Assembly (NCBI GenBank): GCA_002104985.1
Contig: MCGO01000018.1
Span: 124,001 to 188,000 of the forward strand
Direction: 5' to 3'
Length of the DNA stretch: 64,000 nucleotides
DNA from: Rhizoclosmatium globosum
Taxonomy: Eukaryota > Chytridiomycota > Chytridiomycetes > Chytridiales > Chytriomycetaceae
Shown here: piece by piece, positions 49,501 to 58,563 of the stretch
Layout of the letters: every line of letters starts with the position of its first letter
How positions within the stretch are numbered: the stretch's first letter is position 1
Program-made: the position numbers and the translations under genes
The notes under the pieces: generated by a model
Database searches by the model: none
What the model was told of the DNA's origin: nothing
Seen by the model: the letters and a program-made list of their open reading frames with translations, nothing else

Positions 49501-50920
49501 TAGGAACTCGTTCCAAAGTAAAGAAAATCTTTGAACCAGCTCCGGTACCAAGAGCAATGGCCTGCAGCTCTGGTGCAACTTGAGCCAACGAAAACGCACC
49601 AATCAAAACAGCAAAGAACACATTCACGACCGTTCCCGCATCAATCAAATCACTCAAAAGCAAGACGCTTCCATAGTAGAAGCTGACACTGTACATCAAG
49701 TAAATGACTCCAAACATAACTCCAGTACCCAATCCAGTAACCATCGCTTTCCTCACACCTGCATTTCTAGCAGTAGCCAACAAATCCCCATACCGCTGAC
49801 TCATTTTCTTTTGCGCATTGAAAGCCGTAACAGTCCTCACAGCTGTCAACCCTTCCTCCGCAATAGTCCCCGCCTTCGAATACCCTTCCAAAATCACAGT
49901 CTGATACTTTGACGAAACCTTATTCATAATCACAACAGATCCAGCAATCAGCGGAATCCCACACATGAGCACAAGCGTGAGTCTCCAGCTCTTGATGAAT
50001 GCGATAATGAACGCAGAAATGAATGCAAAGACTTGGGAGAAACAGATGGGTACTTTTTCAGAGATTGCTTCTTGGATGAGGAGCATGTCGGATGTGATTC
50101 GGGTTGCTACTTCGCCTGCGCCTTCTGTGTCATGCCAACCAATGTTCTGGCGGAGCACAGCTTTCAAGTACGCGTGCCGAGTATGGTGGGTGATGCGTTC
50201 TCCGCAGGATACAAAAATCGCCATGTAGATATCTAGTGTTTCAGAGTGTTGTGTTAGACACAAACTGTGGATCCATATCTGACTGACTCACATGTAGTTA
50301 CAAACGTAGCTAAAGCAATGTACACAAAGTACAAGCAGTTCTCCCGAACTTGGCTCATAAGGTTGTCCTGAAACGTGTGTAGTCGGAACTCAAACTCAGC
50401 GGTACTACCATTAACAATAGGCTGAGGCGCCGAGAAAGAGTTGACAAGGTTACCAAACACGATTCTGATGAAAAAGGTCTTAGTAAAGTAAGCTAATGGG
50501 TCATCTCACGTGCCAAGAAATTGTTGCATAAGCACTGCCATCGGCCACCCCCGCTTTGGTGTTCCACCGTATCGTAGGCTCACATATGCATACTAAGTCC
50601 TTAGCAGTGCGAGGAATGAAGCAAGGGTAAGAGGGCAAGGTGACAACAAGCACTCACGTCAACAATGGATTAGCACTTCCAGCAGCAGCAGCCATCAAAA
50701 GCCCAACAGCCATCAACGCCTTGTCAAACGTGGTTGCAAACCGATACAACTCAAAGTATCCAATCTTTCGTGGGGTCTCTTTGGCTGAATGAGGTTCAAT
50801 TTGGGCAGGTGGTTCAGATGTGGCGGCAGTGACATTATTGGGCATAGGAGCATTCGGCATAGAGCTCTTGTCAGCAACGGCCCACTGTTCCTCTGTTGGT
50901 GGTGGCCCTGAGTCGCTCAT
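46590..50920 (-). CDS. ABC transporter, subfamily B (MDR/P-glycoprotein type), full length
   Basis: ATP-driven exporter of lipids, peptides or drugs with the TMD-NBD-TMD-NBD layout. Start at [13 protein letters not shown] (50920); an upstream in-frame start is possible. TMD1 spans about 50.7-49.5 kb. NBD1 has Walker [13 protein letters not shown]-loop YVSQEP, signature LLSGGQK split by an intron, and Walker [13 protein letters not shown] with [13 protein letters not shown]2 lies in the last exon (about 48.36-47.3 kb). NBD2 has [59 protein letters not shown] and IAIAHRLSS. The C-terminus is [11 protein letters not shown]. Several short introns in the first half; the last 590 codons are one exon. 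All catalytic motifs are intact. Confidence 0.92.
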
Positions 50921-51072
50921 TTTGAGGTTGTTTTGCTGAGAGGATGTCACACTTTTTTTGGTGGTGATGTGAACTATCTCCGCCATTACAAAACTCATTA
51001 CATATTTGTTTTTTTTTGATTGAGAATATCTTCTCCGTACTGACACAAAGTCCAGAAACCATTTCCTTTCCA

Positions 51073-53376
51073 TCACCACTCCATATCATCCTCATCCCCT
51101 TCTTCCTCCTGGTCCCTATAATCATTCTCCCTGTCCTCGTCATCCTCCCCAATCTCATCCACTTCATCCTCCTCCACATCACTCTCCACAACCCGCTTTC
51201 TTTTCCCTTCTCCATCCCCTCCTACCGTATTCCCAACACCGCCACCTCCTCCTATCACAATCGGCTCACACCCATCAAGCGTAACTTCCTCACCATCACT
51301 TACAAGCAGTTCCCTCCACGCCCGGATATCTTTAATCGCACTAGGCGGACTACTACTCGCAGGCCTCTTGGACCCCGTAACGCCAACAACAGGTCCACTC
51401 GCGCGCCGCACAGCTGACACCGCGAACGGGTTTTTAAGCGCCATTGCTGCGATGGGGTCTGTGGGGATTTCGTCTTGTGCGGATGCCTTGATTGTCGCGT
51501 CAGAAGGGAGCGAGGAGCCTCCAGTGTTGGTTCTTTTACGACCGCGACGGCCGCGCGTGCTTTTTGAGTTGCTGGCGGGGTTTGTCGCAGGAGAGGGTGG
51601 CTCGGGTGGATCTGTTTGGATTGCAGTTTCTGCGACTGTAGGCACTTGTGGTTGTTGCCGTGCTGCTGGTAGAGCTCCTAACGCTGGCAGTTCAAAAGGT
51701 GTTCCGAGGCGATGTGCAATTGTATCGTAAATCTGTTATGTCATGCATAAATAAAGAATGTAATTGATGAAGAGTTTTGAAAAACTCACATATGGGAACT
51801 TTCCAAACACAGCTGTAAAGGCAAGAGCATTCACATCATGTTTCTTTTTTGTTCCGAATATCTCGGTTCCTATTGCATGCCTGACTTGAAGAATCACAGC
51901 AGAAAGTTCATCCCTCGTCATTGAATTGTTGAATTCTTCGAGTAATAGTTGATCGAGAACGTCTCGCCGCCTTGTTGGAGGATCATGCGCCAAGAATGTC
52001 AAAAATACGAGAATCTTTGTCTCCGCAGTGTAGTAAAGAATGCCATTCACTATTTCGGAATGAGTTTGTTAGCCTATGGATTCCCAACACCCTGTCACCG
52101 TAAACTGTTGCTTGATCAATTGTTTACATTCGTTTCGCTACTCTGAATTACGCTTTGTCGCTTATCGTGGTCGCCCTAACATCTTTTGACTTCGCCTTAG
52201 TTTCGGACTCTGTCCATCTTCTTGACTTCCTCTAACTCGTACGAACTTCGTCGATCCACATGTTGACTTCGCAGTCTCCTTCAAACTCCGTCCGTCAACT
52301 TTGTCCAACTTCATTTCACCTCCTTAGTGTTCTACAATCAGCTCCACAATTCTTCCAACATTTCCACCCAACTCCATCAATCTTATAACCTTACCTTCAT
52401 CAAGTGTGGGAGTCAATTTCTGGACCAGATTTGCCCAGAACCATGCAAAGACGAATCGACCGATACCAAATTTCGAGCGCCAAGTATCATCATTGAAGCG
52501 GTAGACATTGATGTTCAGTCCATGCACCACTTTAAATCTGTACTTGAGAGGCCCATCAATAAAGTACTTTAGAATATCATTTTCGTCACGGAGAGCAGCT
52601 TCCTTGTTGATTCGGTGCATACCAACAAGGGCCTTTTCTTGAAAGACGGGGTGAGAAGAGAAGGAAGGTTTGAGGGCGTAGTAACTGGAGGGTTCTGCAG
52701 CACAAGATTTCTTGAGACGGGCGGGGATGGAAGCCGGGTCAAGTTGGAGGAGTTCAGCAACCGTCACATCTGCAGTGATTGCGGATTCGCGGGGCAGCTG
52801 AGAGTGGAGATTCGCGACATTTTTACCGAGTTTGAGTTTGATTGCGTCGATGAGAAGCAGGGATTCTGGCGGTGCGTTGTTGTCGCTGTCGATGTCGTTG
52901 TCGCTGTCGTTGTCGTTGTCGTGTGGGAGTGATGCCAAATACACGTTTTCGTTGATTGCAGTTGCGGCCGCGCGGAGAACGCGGGTTCTGAGCGGGTCGG
53001 TCAGGGCGGCTTTCAAGGCGGCTTTTCGGGACGCGGGGATTGAAGCCTGTGTTGCGGGCGCGAGAGAGACGAGGAGCAGGGCGAGCGACGTGTCGGGCCC
53101 AACGACAAACGACGACGACGACGAGGCACTCGAATCCGAGGATCCCGATAACGACATCAACACACAAAGCGAGTAGAAGGCAACGCGCGACAGTCCCATT
53201 TGACTCGCAAACGAAGCGTCGCTGCTCCGCAAAAGCTCGCTTTCAATCCATCCACAAACAAAGTGCCGTCGTTGCTGCCGCTCGCGAACTTGCCGCATCA
53301 GTGACGTGTTCTCGCTTTGTAGGCGGACGAGCACTGCCTCCTTGTCCCTGTCCCGCTCCTTTTCATGTCCTAACAT
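51073..53376 (-). CDS. Hypothetical protein with coiled-coil start and acidic tail, three exons
   Basis: Not recognised. I join two stretches that look separate. Exon 1 (53376-52395) starts MLGHEKERDRDKEAVLVRL, a charged helix, then has Ala/Ser-rich sequence with an Asp/Asn repeat (DNDNDSDNDIDSDN) and ends FAWFWANLVQKLTPTLDE at a GTAAGA donor. Exon 2 (52049-51790) has no ATG of its own, opens at a TAG acceptor, and keeps frame as VNGILYYTAETKILVFLTFL, ending GKFPY. Exon 3 (51732-51073) reads IYDTIAHRLGTPFEL, then Pro/Ser-rich and RGRRGRKR, ending in an Asp/Glu block. The basic plus acidic tail suggests a nuclear protein. If the 345-bp intron is wrong, these are two genes. Confidence 0.5.
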
Positions 53377-53638
53377 TGGTGTGTGTTGTTTTTCTTTGGA
53401 GGAGGTTGTTCTTTTCGGACATGCAAACACCTAACATTACTACAATGGTGCAGACTTTCTTATTACTTTGATTCTTCTTAATATCCCATTGGGGAACAAA
53501 TTCACATCTGATCTATTCTCGCCCAATTGTTCTAAACATATGGTGCCTTGAACATTCCACTCTTTGCGATTTAGCTGACAGGTTTCAACTTTTCTCAAAT
53601 TCAATTATCCCTGACAACTGATTAATTGATGGACTGAG

Positions 53639-53655
53639 TTCCATCAATCCAATTT
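53639..53655 (+). promoter_or_regulatory. Conserved 17-bp upstream element of secreted peptide 1
   Basis: TTCCATCAATCCAATTT lies 11 bp before the start codon of the first small peptide. The identical 17-mer precedes the second peptide at almost the same spacing. Confidence 0.45.
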
Positions 53656-53666
53656 GCCTTTCTCAA

Positions 53667-53861
53667 ATGAGAAGCCGAACAACAACTTTGACAACACTTC
53701 TGATATTCTTAGTCGCTCTTTACTCAGTCTCAGCTTTGATGTTGATTCCAATTCAAAACCAAAACAATGTCCGAGCCAATAATAACAAACCTGTCAGAGT
53801 TAAGCCTGCCTCCGATTCAATGATTAACAAAATGCTGGTTTTAAAGTGGAATGATTATTGA
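53667..53861 (+). CDS. Small secreted peptide 1
   Basis: 64-residue protein with a clear signal peptide (MRSRTTTLTTLLIFLVALYS then VSALM). After it come an Asn/Gln-rich spacer and the C-terminal block VKPASDSMINKMLVLKWNDY. No cysteine in the mature part. A second gene 2.7 kb downstream encodes the same layout and C-terminal block, which supports it as a real gene rather than a chance frame. Function unknown; a processed signalling peptide is one possibility. Confidence 0.65.
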   Translation: MRSRTTTLTTLLIFLVALYSVSALMLIPIQNQNNVRANNNKPVRVKPASDSMINKMLVLKWNDY

Positions 53862-54735
53862 GCAGCTGTGCTCTGATGATCAATCCTTTCTCTCTCCTGA
53901 CGTGGAGAAAGAAGGTAGGGCATTGGGTGAGATTATAGAAAGCAAAAATATAAAAATAACGGTAACTCTGATCCAGTTTCTCAAATGTTTACTTAGATTT
54001 TGCCTGCATTATTTATTTGTCTTCAATTGTCCAAATATCTGAGAAGAAACAAAAATGCTGATTTGTAAAATTAGTAATCCAAATATCTACCTCAGTTCAA
54101 CTGGTAAGTCAAAAAATAAACACTCAATAACACTCAGTGTATACGCATATGAAAGAATGTTGTTGTGTTGCTATTCTCATGGGATGGAGATTTGAGATGG
54201 TATTATCGACAGTGGTGATATACACCCCGCCCCCAATTGAGGCTCAAGTTTCCAAAACAATCAGTTATCCCGTAACGAACCACCTCCGCGTATTTTTGCA
54301 AGCAGAATTCATCAAACTCCGACTATATGTGTTCACCCTTACCAATTTAAGTGTCCATTAGATATGCTCACACTCTTTGATACGCTCGCACTAGTAGTAG
54401 ATTCGTTGGGATATTCGATTACGTCCCGCTTCGCTGATTCAGCTAGAAGGATAGAGTCATCCCAAAGCCTCGGTGCACAAGCCTATATATCACTCCGAGA
54501 CAAATTCGATGCTCCCCGAAATATTCACTATTTCTGGACAGATGGATGTACTTACAGTGTCACACCATTTGACTCACGCATTATTGCATGCAGCACATCG
54601 TCTGTTTTTGCGGCATGAGGCAATCAAGAGTTTATATCACCAAATTGGTTTGTGGAGATTTTGCTCAAAATGCCACCTTCAGGGTGCACAAACGGCTTTA
54701 GCTTCGATCCAACTTTTTCTAAAATCACCAACCAG
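53862..54735 (+). other. Intergenic region between secreted peptide 1 and surface protein gene
   Basis: About 870 bp. It contains only short open frames without recognisable protein features. No repeat or RNA gene seen. Probably the 3' UTR of peptide 1 and the promoter of the surface protein gene. Confidence 0.45.
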
Positions 54736-56098
54736 ATGTTCCCACTTACAGCTCTCATCTGTGCAACAGTTGCAGGACTCGCAACTGCGTCCTCGTTCTG
54801 TGACCAAACCACTTACTCCTGCTCCATTGTCAATGATCCAATCGTTGTCCCGTTCCGTGGAAGCGAAGTCCACATGTCCAAGTCCGGATACCTTTTCCAA
54901 TCTGTTGAGATGTCTGTTCAGGTTAAGATTGGAGGTCCAGATGCTCTCTACGGCAACACTGTTGTTTACACTTGTGGGGCATCTACCGTGTCTTACACGG
55001 CGGCATCGATTACGGGTCAAACTGTGTTGATGTGTTACGAAGGGACATGCGCTGGAACTGACTGTTATGTGGTTCTTAACCATGGAAATTTGGATCTGCC
55101 CAACATTGACGTCACTCATTTGGTTTACAAGGGAACTCAAGGTTATGCCGGTACTTGTTATAATAGTGACACAACCTGTCCTTCTTCGGTGTGTATAAAC
55201 CTTTAAGTGATTTAGTTCAAATGTATTAAGAATCATACAGGTGCCAGCCTTCACTCCTTACCCCGTTGGACCAAAGGCACCTCAACCCGCCACAGTGTCT
55301 GTGCCAGCTGTCCAGCCAGCAGGAAATGGATTCTGTGACGTTTCCCAATTTACGTGCTCAGTGGTCACCTATCCAGTGGTTGTCCCTTTCAATGGTCCAG
55401 AGTTCCACGGCCGAATTGCGGGCGACCTCTACGCCTTGAATTCCCAGGAAATGCAAGTTGAAATGCACTTTGGCAAGTATGGAAAATACCACCTTCTCGA
55501 TTCAGTCACATACACCTGTGGTGCTGTCAACCAGACCTTCACTCCCTCCGCTGTGGCTAAACAGGAGATTCTCTCATGTAACGTTGGCGCTTGTGCTACC
55601 GTTGACTGTTACGTCGTTCTCGCTCTCGGAACCTCCGAAATCGATATTGTTCAACTCGCTTACAAGGCAAATCACGGTATCGGTGGAGCCTGTTACGGCC
55701 CTGACTCGTCTTGTCCACAACCAAATATTCCTGCAACCACAGTCGTTCCTCCAACAGTCCCAAATGTCGTTGTTCCTGCCAATAACCTTCCAAATGATGT
55801 AACTGCTTCTACCGCTGGATCTCAAAGCACGTATACAGCCACCAGAGCTAGCGCGACTGCTACAAGCGTTCCACAACAGCAATCCGCTAGTGTTCCAGCC
55901 GAAACTGTGCTTCCATCATCGGCTCAAGAATACGTTGCTCCAAGTCCAGCTGTTCCAGCCGCCGTTGCGCCAAGCGCTCCAACCGGATACATTCCAGTGG
56001 GAAGCTATAATTTGGCCGTTTCCGGTGGTGCGAGAGTTTCGCTTAATGCTTGGATGTTTGCCGTTGTGATGGTGCTTGGAGCATTCACAGTTATGTAG
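54736..56098 (+). CDS. Secreted surface protein with two tandem Cys-rich domains, GPI-type end
   Basis: Not recognised as a named family. Two exons (54736-55188 and 55241-56098) with the intron between the domains. Signal peptide MFPLTALICATVAGLATASS. Domain 1 (exon 1) and domain 2 (exon 2) share the order: FCD..CS.V..P.VVPF.G.E, VxYTCGA, CAxxDCYVVL, and a final GxCY..D..CP. Domain 1 has VVYTCGASTVSYT and CAGTDCYVVLNHGN; domain 2 has VTYTCGAVNQTFT and CATVDCYVVLALGT. A Pro/Ala/Ser/Thr-rich stalk follows (about 55.73-56.0 kb), then a hydrophobic C-terminus (AWMFAVVMVLGAFTVM), consistent with a GPI anchor. Eight or so Cys per domain suggest disulfides. Flanked by the two small peptides. Confidence 0.75.
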
Positions 56099-56376
56099 AT
56101 AACTGTTTTCGCGCGTTTTATCGTTTTCCTTTTCTACGTTCGTTATTGTCTTTATTTGGACAGTGCGCTTGCCTGCATTTATCCCCCACTTTACTTGCTT
56201 AGACTAAACATGTTAGAAGTAATTATTGGTTGTAATGTATTCGCACAGTAATGTTATTGGGGCAACTGGAACAGAACTGACTCCGATAGGAAAAATCCAC
56301 CTACTTGAATAGTTTCCGGTTATTGCATCATACGAGATTTTTTGGCTTTTTGATGTGTTTGAACCTGACACAAAAA

Positions 56377-56393
56377 TTCCATCAATCCAATTT
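56377..56393 (+). promoter_or_regulatory. Conserved 17-bp upstream element of secreted peptide 2
   Basis: Identical to the element at 53639-53655 and 12 bp before the aligned start codon of the second peptide, an AT-rich untranslated context that would not be conserved by coding constraint. Confidence 0.45.
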
Positions 56394-56405
56394 ACAACCA
56401 TGTTG

Positions 56406-56558
56406 ATGAGAAGCAAGACCGCCCTTCTGGTATTGATACTGATTGTTCTAGCCTCAGTTTCAAACATATTTGCGCTGCCGATTATGGGCCGTACTGTAAA
56501 GCCTGCTTCAGACACAACGATCAACATGATGCTGATTGCAAAATGGGAGGATGATTAA
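56406..56558 (+). CDS. Small secreted peptide 2, paralogue of peptide 1
   Basis: About 50 residues from the ATG that aligns with peptide 1 (MRSKTALLVLILIVLASVS); an in-frame ATG six bases earlier is possible. Signal peptide, then a short spacer and VKPASDTTINMMLIAKWEDD. The two peptides share VKPASDxxINxMLxxKWxD, while spacer length and sequence differ, so selection seems to act on the C-terminal block. No cysteine in the mature part. No homologue recognised. Confidence 0.65.
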   Translation: MRSKTALLVLILIVLASVSNIFALPIMGRTVKPASDTTINMMLIAKWEDD

Positions 56559-57240
56559 ACGTAGAAAAGAGCTGTAGCATATCTGAGCCTGATAGTTTCT
56601 TTGATTGGATGGCTGTATGTTTTGCGGCTGTTGTGTAGATGTTGTTGTAACTCATTTATTGAATTTCAATGCACTCCGGATGATGTATTTGGATAGTTGG
56701 TTTAAAGAATAAACGTCTTAACTTATGATTCATGATATCGAAAAGAGGTCTCTGTCGTTGTGTCGTTGTTTGTAGTGAGTTCATGTCTGAGCTGTTTCAA
56801 CGGTGCATGTGTCAAGAATAGACGACCTAATGCAGTGCAGCCAGTCTCATACAAAAGAGAGCAGTTAGCTTGTATCAGTATGTATGCTGATACCTACGGC
56901 AGAGTGATTATAGCTCTCGGAAGAACTGACAAGTAATAAACGAGAGAGAGGGAAAGTGAGGCTCCATCTCCACGGATCTCCATCTTTGACTCTCCAACCT
57001 TCATTCACCAATTCTATATTTGACTATATGAGCTTCAACAATGGTAAAATTGAATATCCTATGCATCCTTCCGTATTGTGATGCGTCTTTCACCTTTTGA
57101 CAGGGACTTACTCGCAATCAAGTGCTCTTCATTGTGTCAAACCACAAACAAAATCAATATAAAAGATGTATGCATTTTCTTTTAAATTGACAAGGCAACC
57201 TTGAAAACGCTTTGTCCTTGAAGTCACTCAACAATCCCAG
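56559..57240 (+). other. Intergenic region, nothing evident
   Basis: About 680 bp without an open frame of interest or a repeat. It holds the 3' UTR of peptide 2 (AATAAA-like at about 56707) and the promoter of the next gene. Confidence 0.45.
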
Positions 57241-58278
57241 ATGGCGGCCACAACATCCGACGCACTCGCCCGTCTTGAAGCGCACGTTGCCCAGCACAGA
57301 GTCGACCGAGGCTTCCGGTACCGTGGCACCATGTTTGATGGCTGTGTTGGATTCGACTCCGACTCCGACTCCGACTCCAATGCGGAACCGGAATCGCCTT
57401 CAGTTCTCGCCACAACTTGTTCCGCGTTTTCCCGGGCGGCCGTCGTTGCGAAACTCGGCGGCGACGTGGCGAACCTTGCGCGGGTCTTTGAGCGCACGCA
57501 CTCGCCGGGCCGCGCTTCCGGCGACTCGTTTTACACAAAGACGGCTCCTCGACAAATGAACGAACTCTTTGATGCTTCCTTGGACGTGGTGCTTACTGTG
57601 GGGGAATCGGCTGTGCCGGTCACCTGGGCCTTTCGTTCAGAGTGGCTGTGGATTTCGGAATGCTTTCATGATGCCCACTTGTCAGAATCATTCACACAGA
57701 CTATTGCAATTGGTGAACGCCTTATCTGTCGCTTTCAGTCTTTTGAGAAGCCGGATCATGCTGCCTTTGGTGGCGGCGAGCTTCACCAGGCTGAGTTGGA
57801 GGTCATGTGGGATGAAGTGGAACGTGTACGGCTCTTGCTTGAATGCGAATCTGCGATAGGCGTGTTGCTGTGGTTATGTTGTTTAGGAACACACGTGGGC
57901 ACGAACAGTATCAATCGTAAAGTCCTTGCAGATGTTGTTTTGGAATACTGGGGCGTGATTGAAGAGTCTTCAAGAAACAGAATTAATCTCGTAGTACTCA
58001 AAGACAAGAATGGATACCCGGAAGTGAAAGTGACGGGGATGTTTGGGATAGAAGAAGAGGACTTCAGCAACGACGTTCAACACACAACAGAAGTACCCGC
58101 AAATCGGAAAATGCGAACTCTGGAAGAAAATATCAACTATGCAATGGGTCTCAGCGAAGAAGGTCGAATGAGAGTAGAAGAGGAGGAAAACTTCTTCCAC
58201 AACCAACACGCTCGACACCATGAATGGTCAGACTCAGACGAGTGTTATGGTGATTCTGACTCTGATTATTCGGATTAA
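57241..58278 (+). CDS. Hypothetical intronless protein, 345 aa, Asp-Ser tracts
   Basis: Not recognised. A single open frame from MAATTSDALARLEAHVAQ to SDSDYSD. A (GACTCC)n tract near 57355-57378 gives a DSDSDSDS run near residue 40, and the C-terminus ends in a second acidic DSD stretch. The middle is globular in composition (LWISECFHDAHLSESF, LLWLCCLGTHVGT, VVLEYWGVIEES). No signal peptide or membrane segment. Lack of introns over 1 kb is unusual in this window. High GC in the first 300 bp contrasts with the rest. Confidence 0.7.
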   Translation: MAATTSDALARLEAHVAQHRVDRGFRYRGTMFDGCVGFDSDSDSDSNAEPESPSVLATTCSAFSRAAVVAKLGGDVANLARVFERTHSPGRASGDSFYTKTAPRQMNELFDASLDVVLTVGESAVPVTWAFRSEWLWISECFHDAHLSESFTQTIAIGERLICRFQSFEKPDHAAFGGGELHQAELEVMWDEVERVRLLLECESAIGVLLWLCCLGTHVGTNSINRKVLADVVLEYWGVIEESSRNRINLVVLKDKNGYPEVKVTGMFGIEEEDFSNDVQHTTEVPANRKMRTLEENINYAMGLSEEGRMRVEEEENFFHNQHARHHEWSDSDECYGDSDSDYSD

Positions 58279-58563
58279 CCAATGGCATTGTTTTCTTTCT
58301 TGTTTATTCATTCTGGTAATAAAATACTTGTTTCATTATTCCCTTTGGCTAATTCGGAATGAATCTGAGGATGCTCATGATTGAAAAACATCTTATAATT
58401 TGGCACAAACATCTGAACTATTAACGACGGTTATTTATTGGTATAGTATAATACTTCTATAAAATTGGAAATTAGAGAACTCGTGACTGTTGGGTGCCAT
58501 GAGTCTTTTCAAAAGAAATATGGGGAATAAAATTAGGAAGAGGAAAAAAGAGAGGAAAAACGA

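Noticed and set aside
52832..53176. Two 114-codon frames, one per strand
   Set aside because: Both overlap the Asp/Asn repeat and Ala-rich part of the larger minus-strand gene; composition-driven shadows.
54137..54618. Small plus-strand frames before the surface protein gene
   Set aside because: No signal peptide, conserved motif or splice agreement; probably untranslated sequence.
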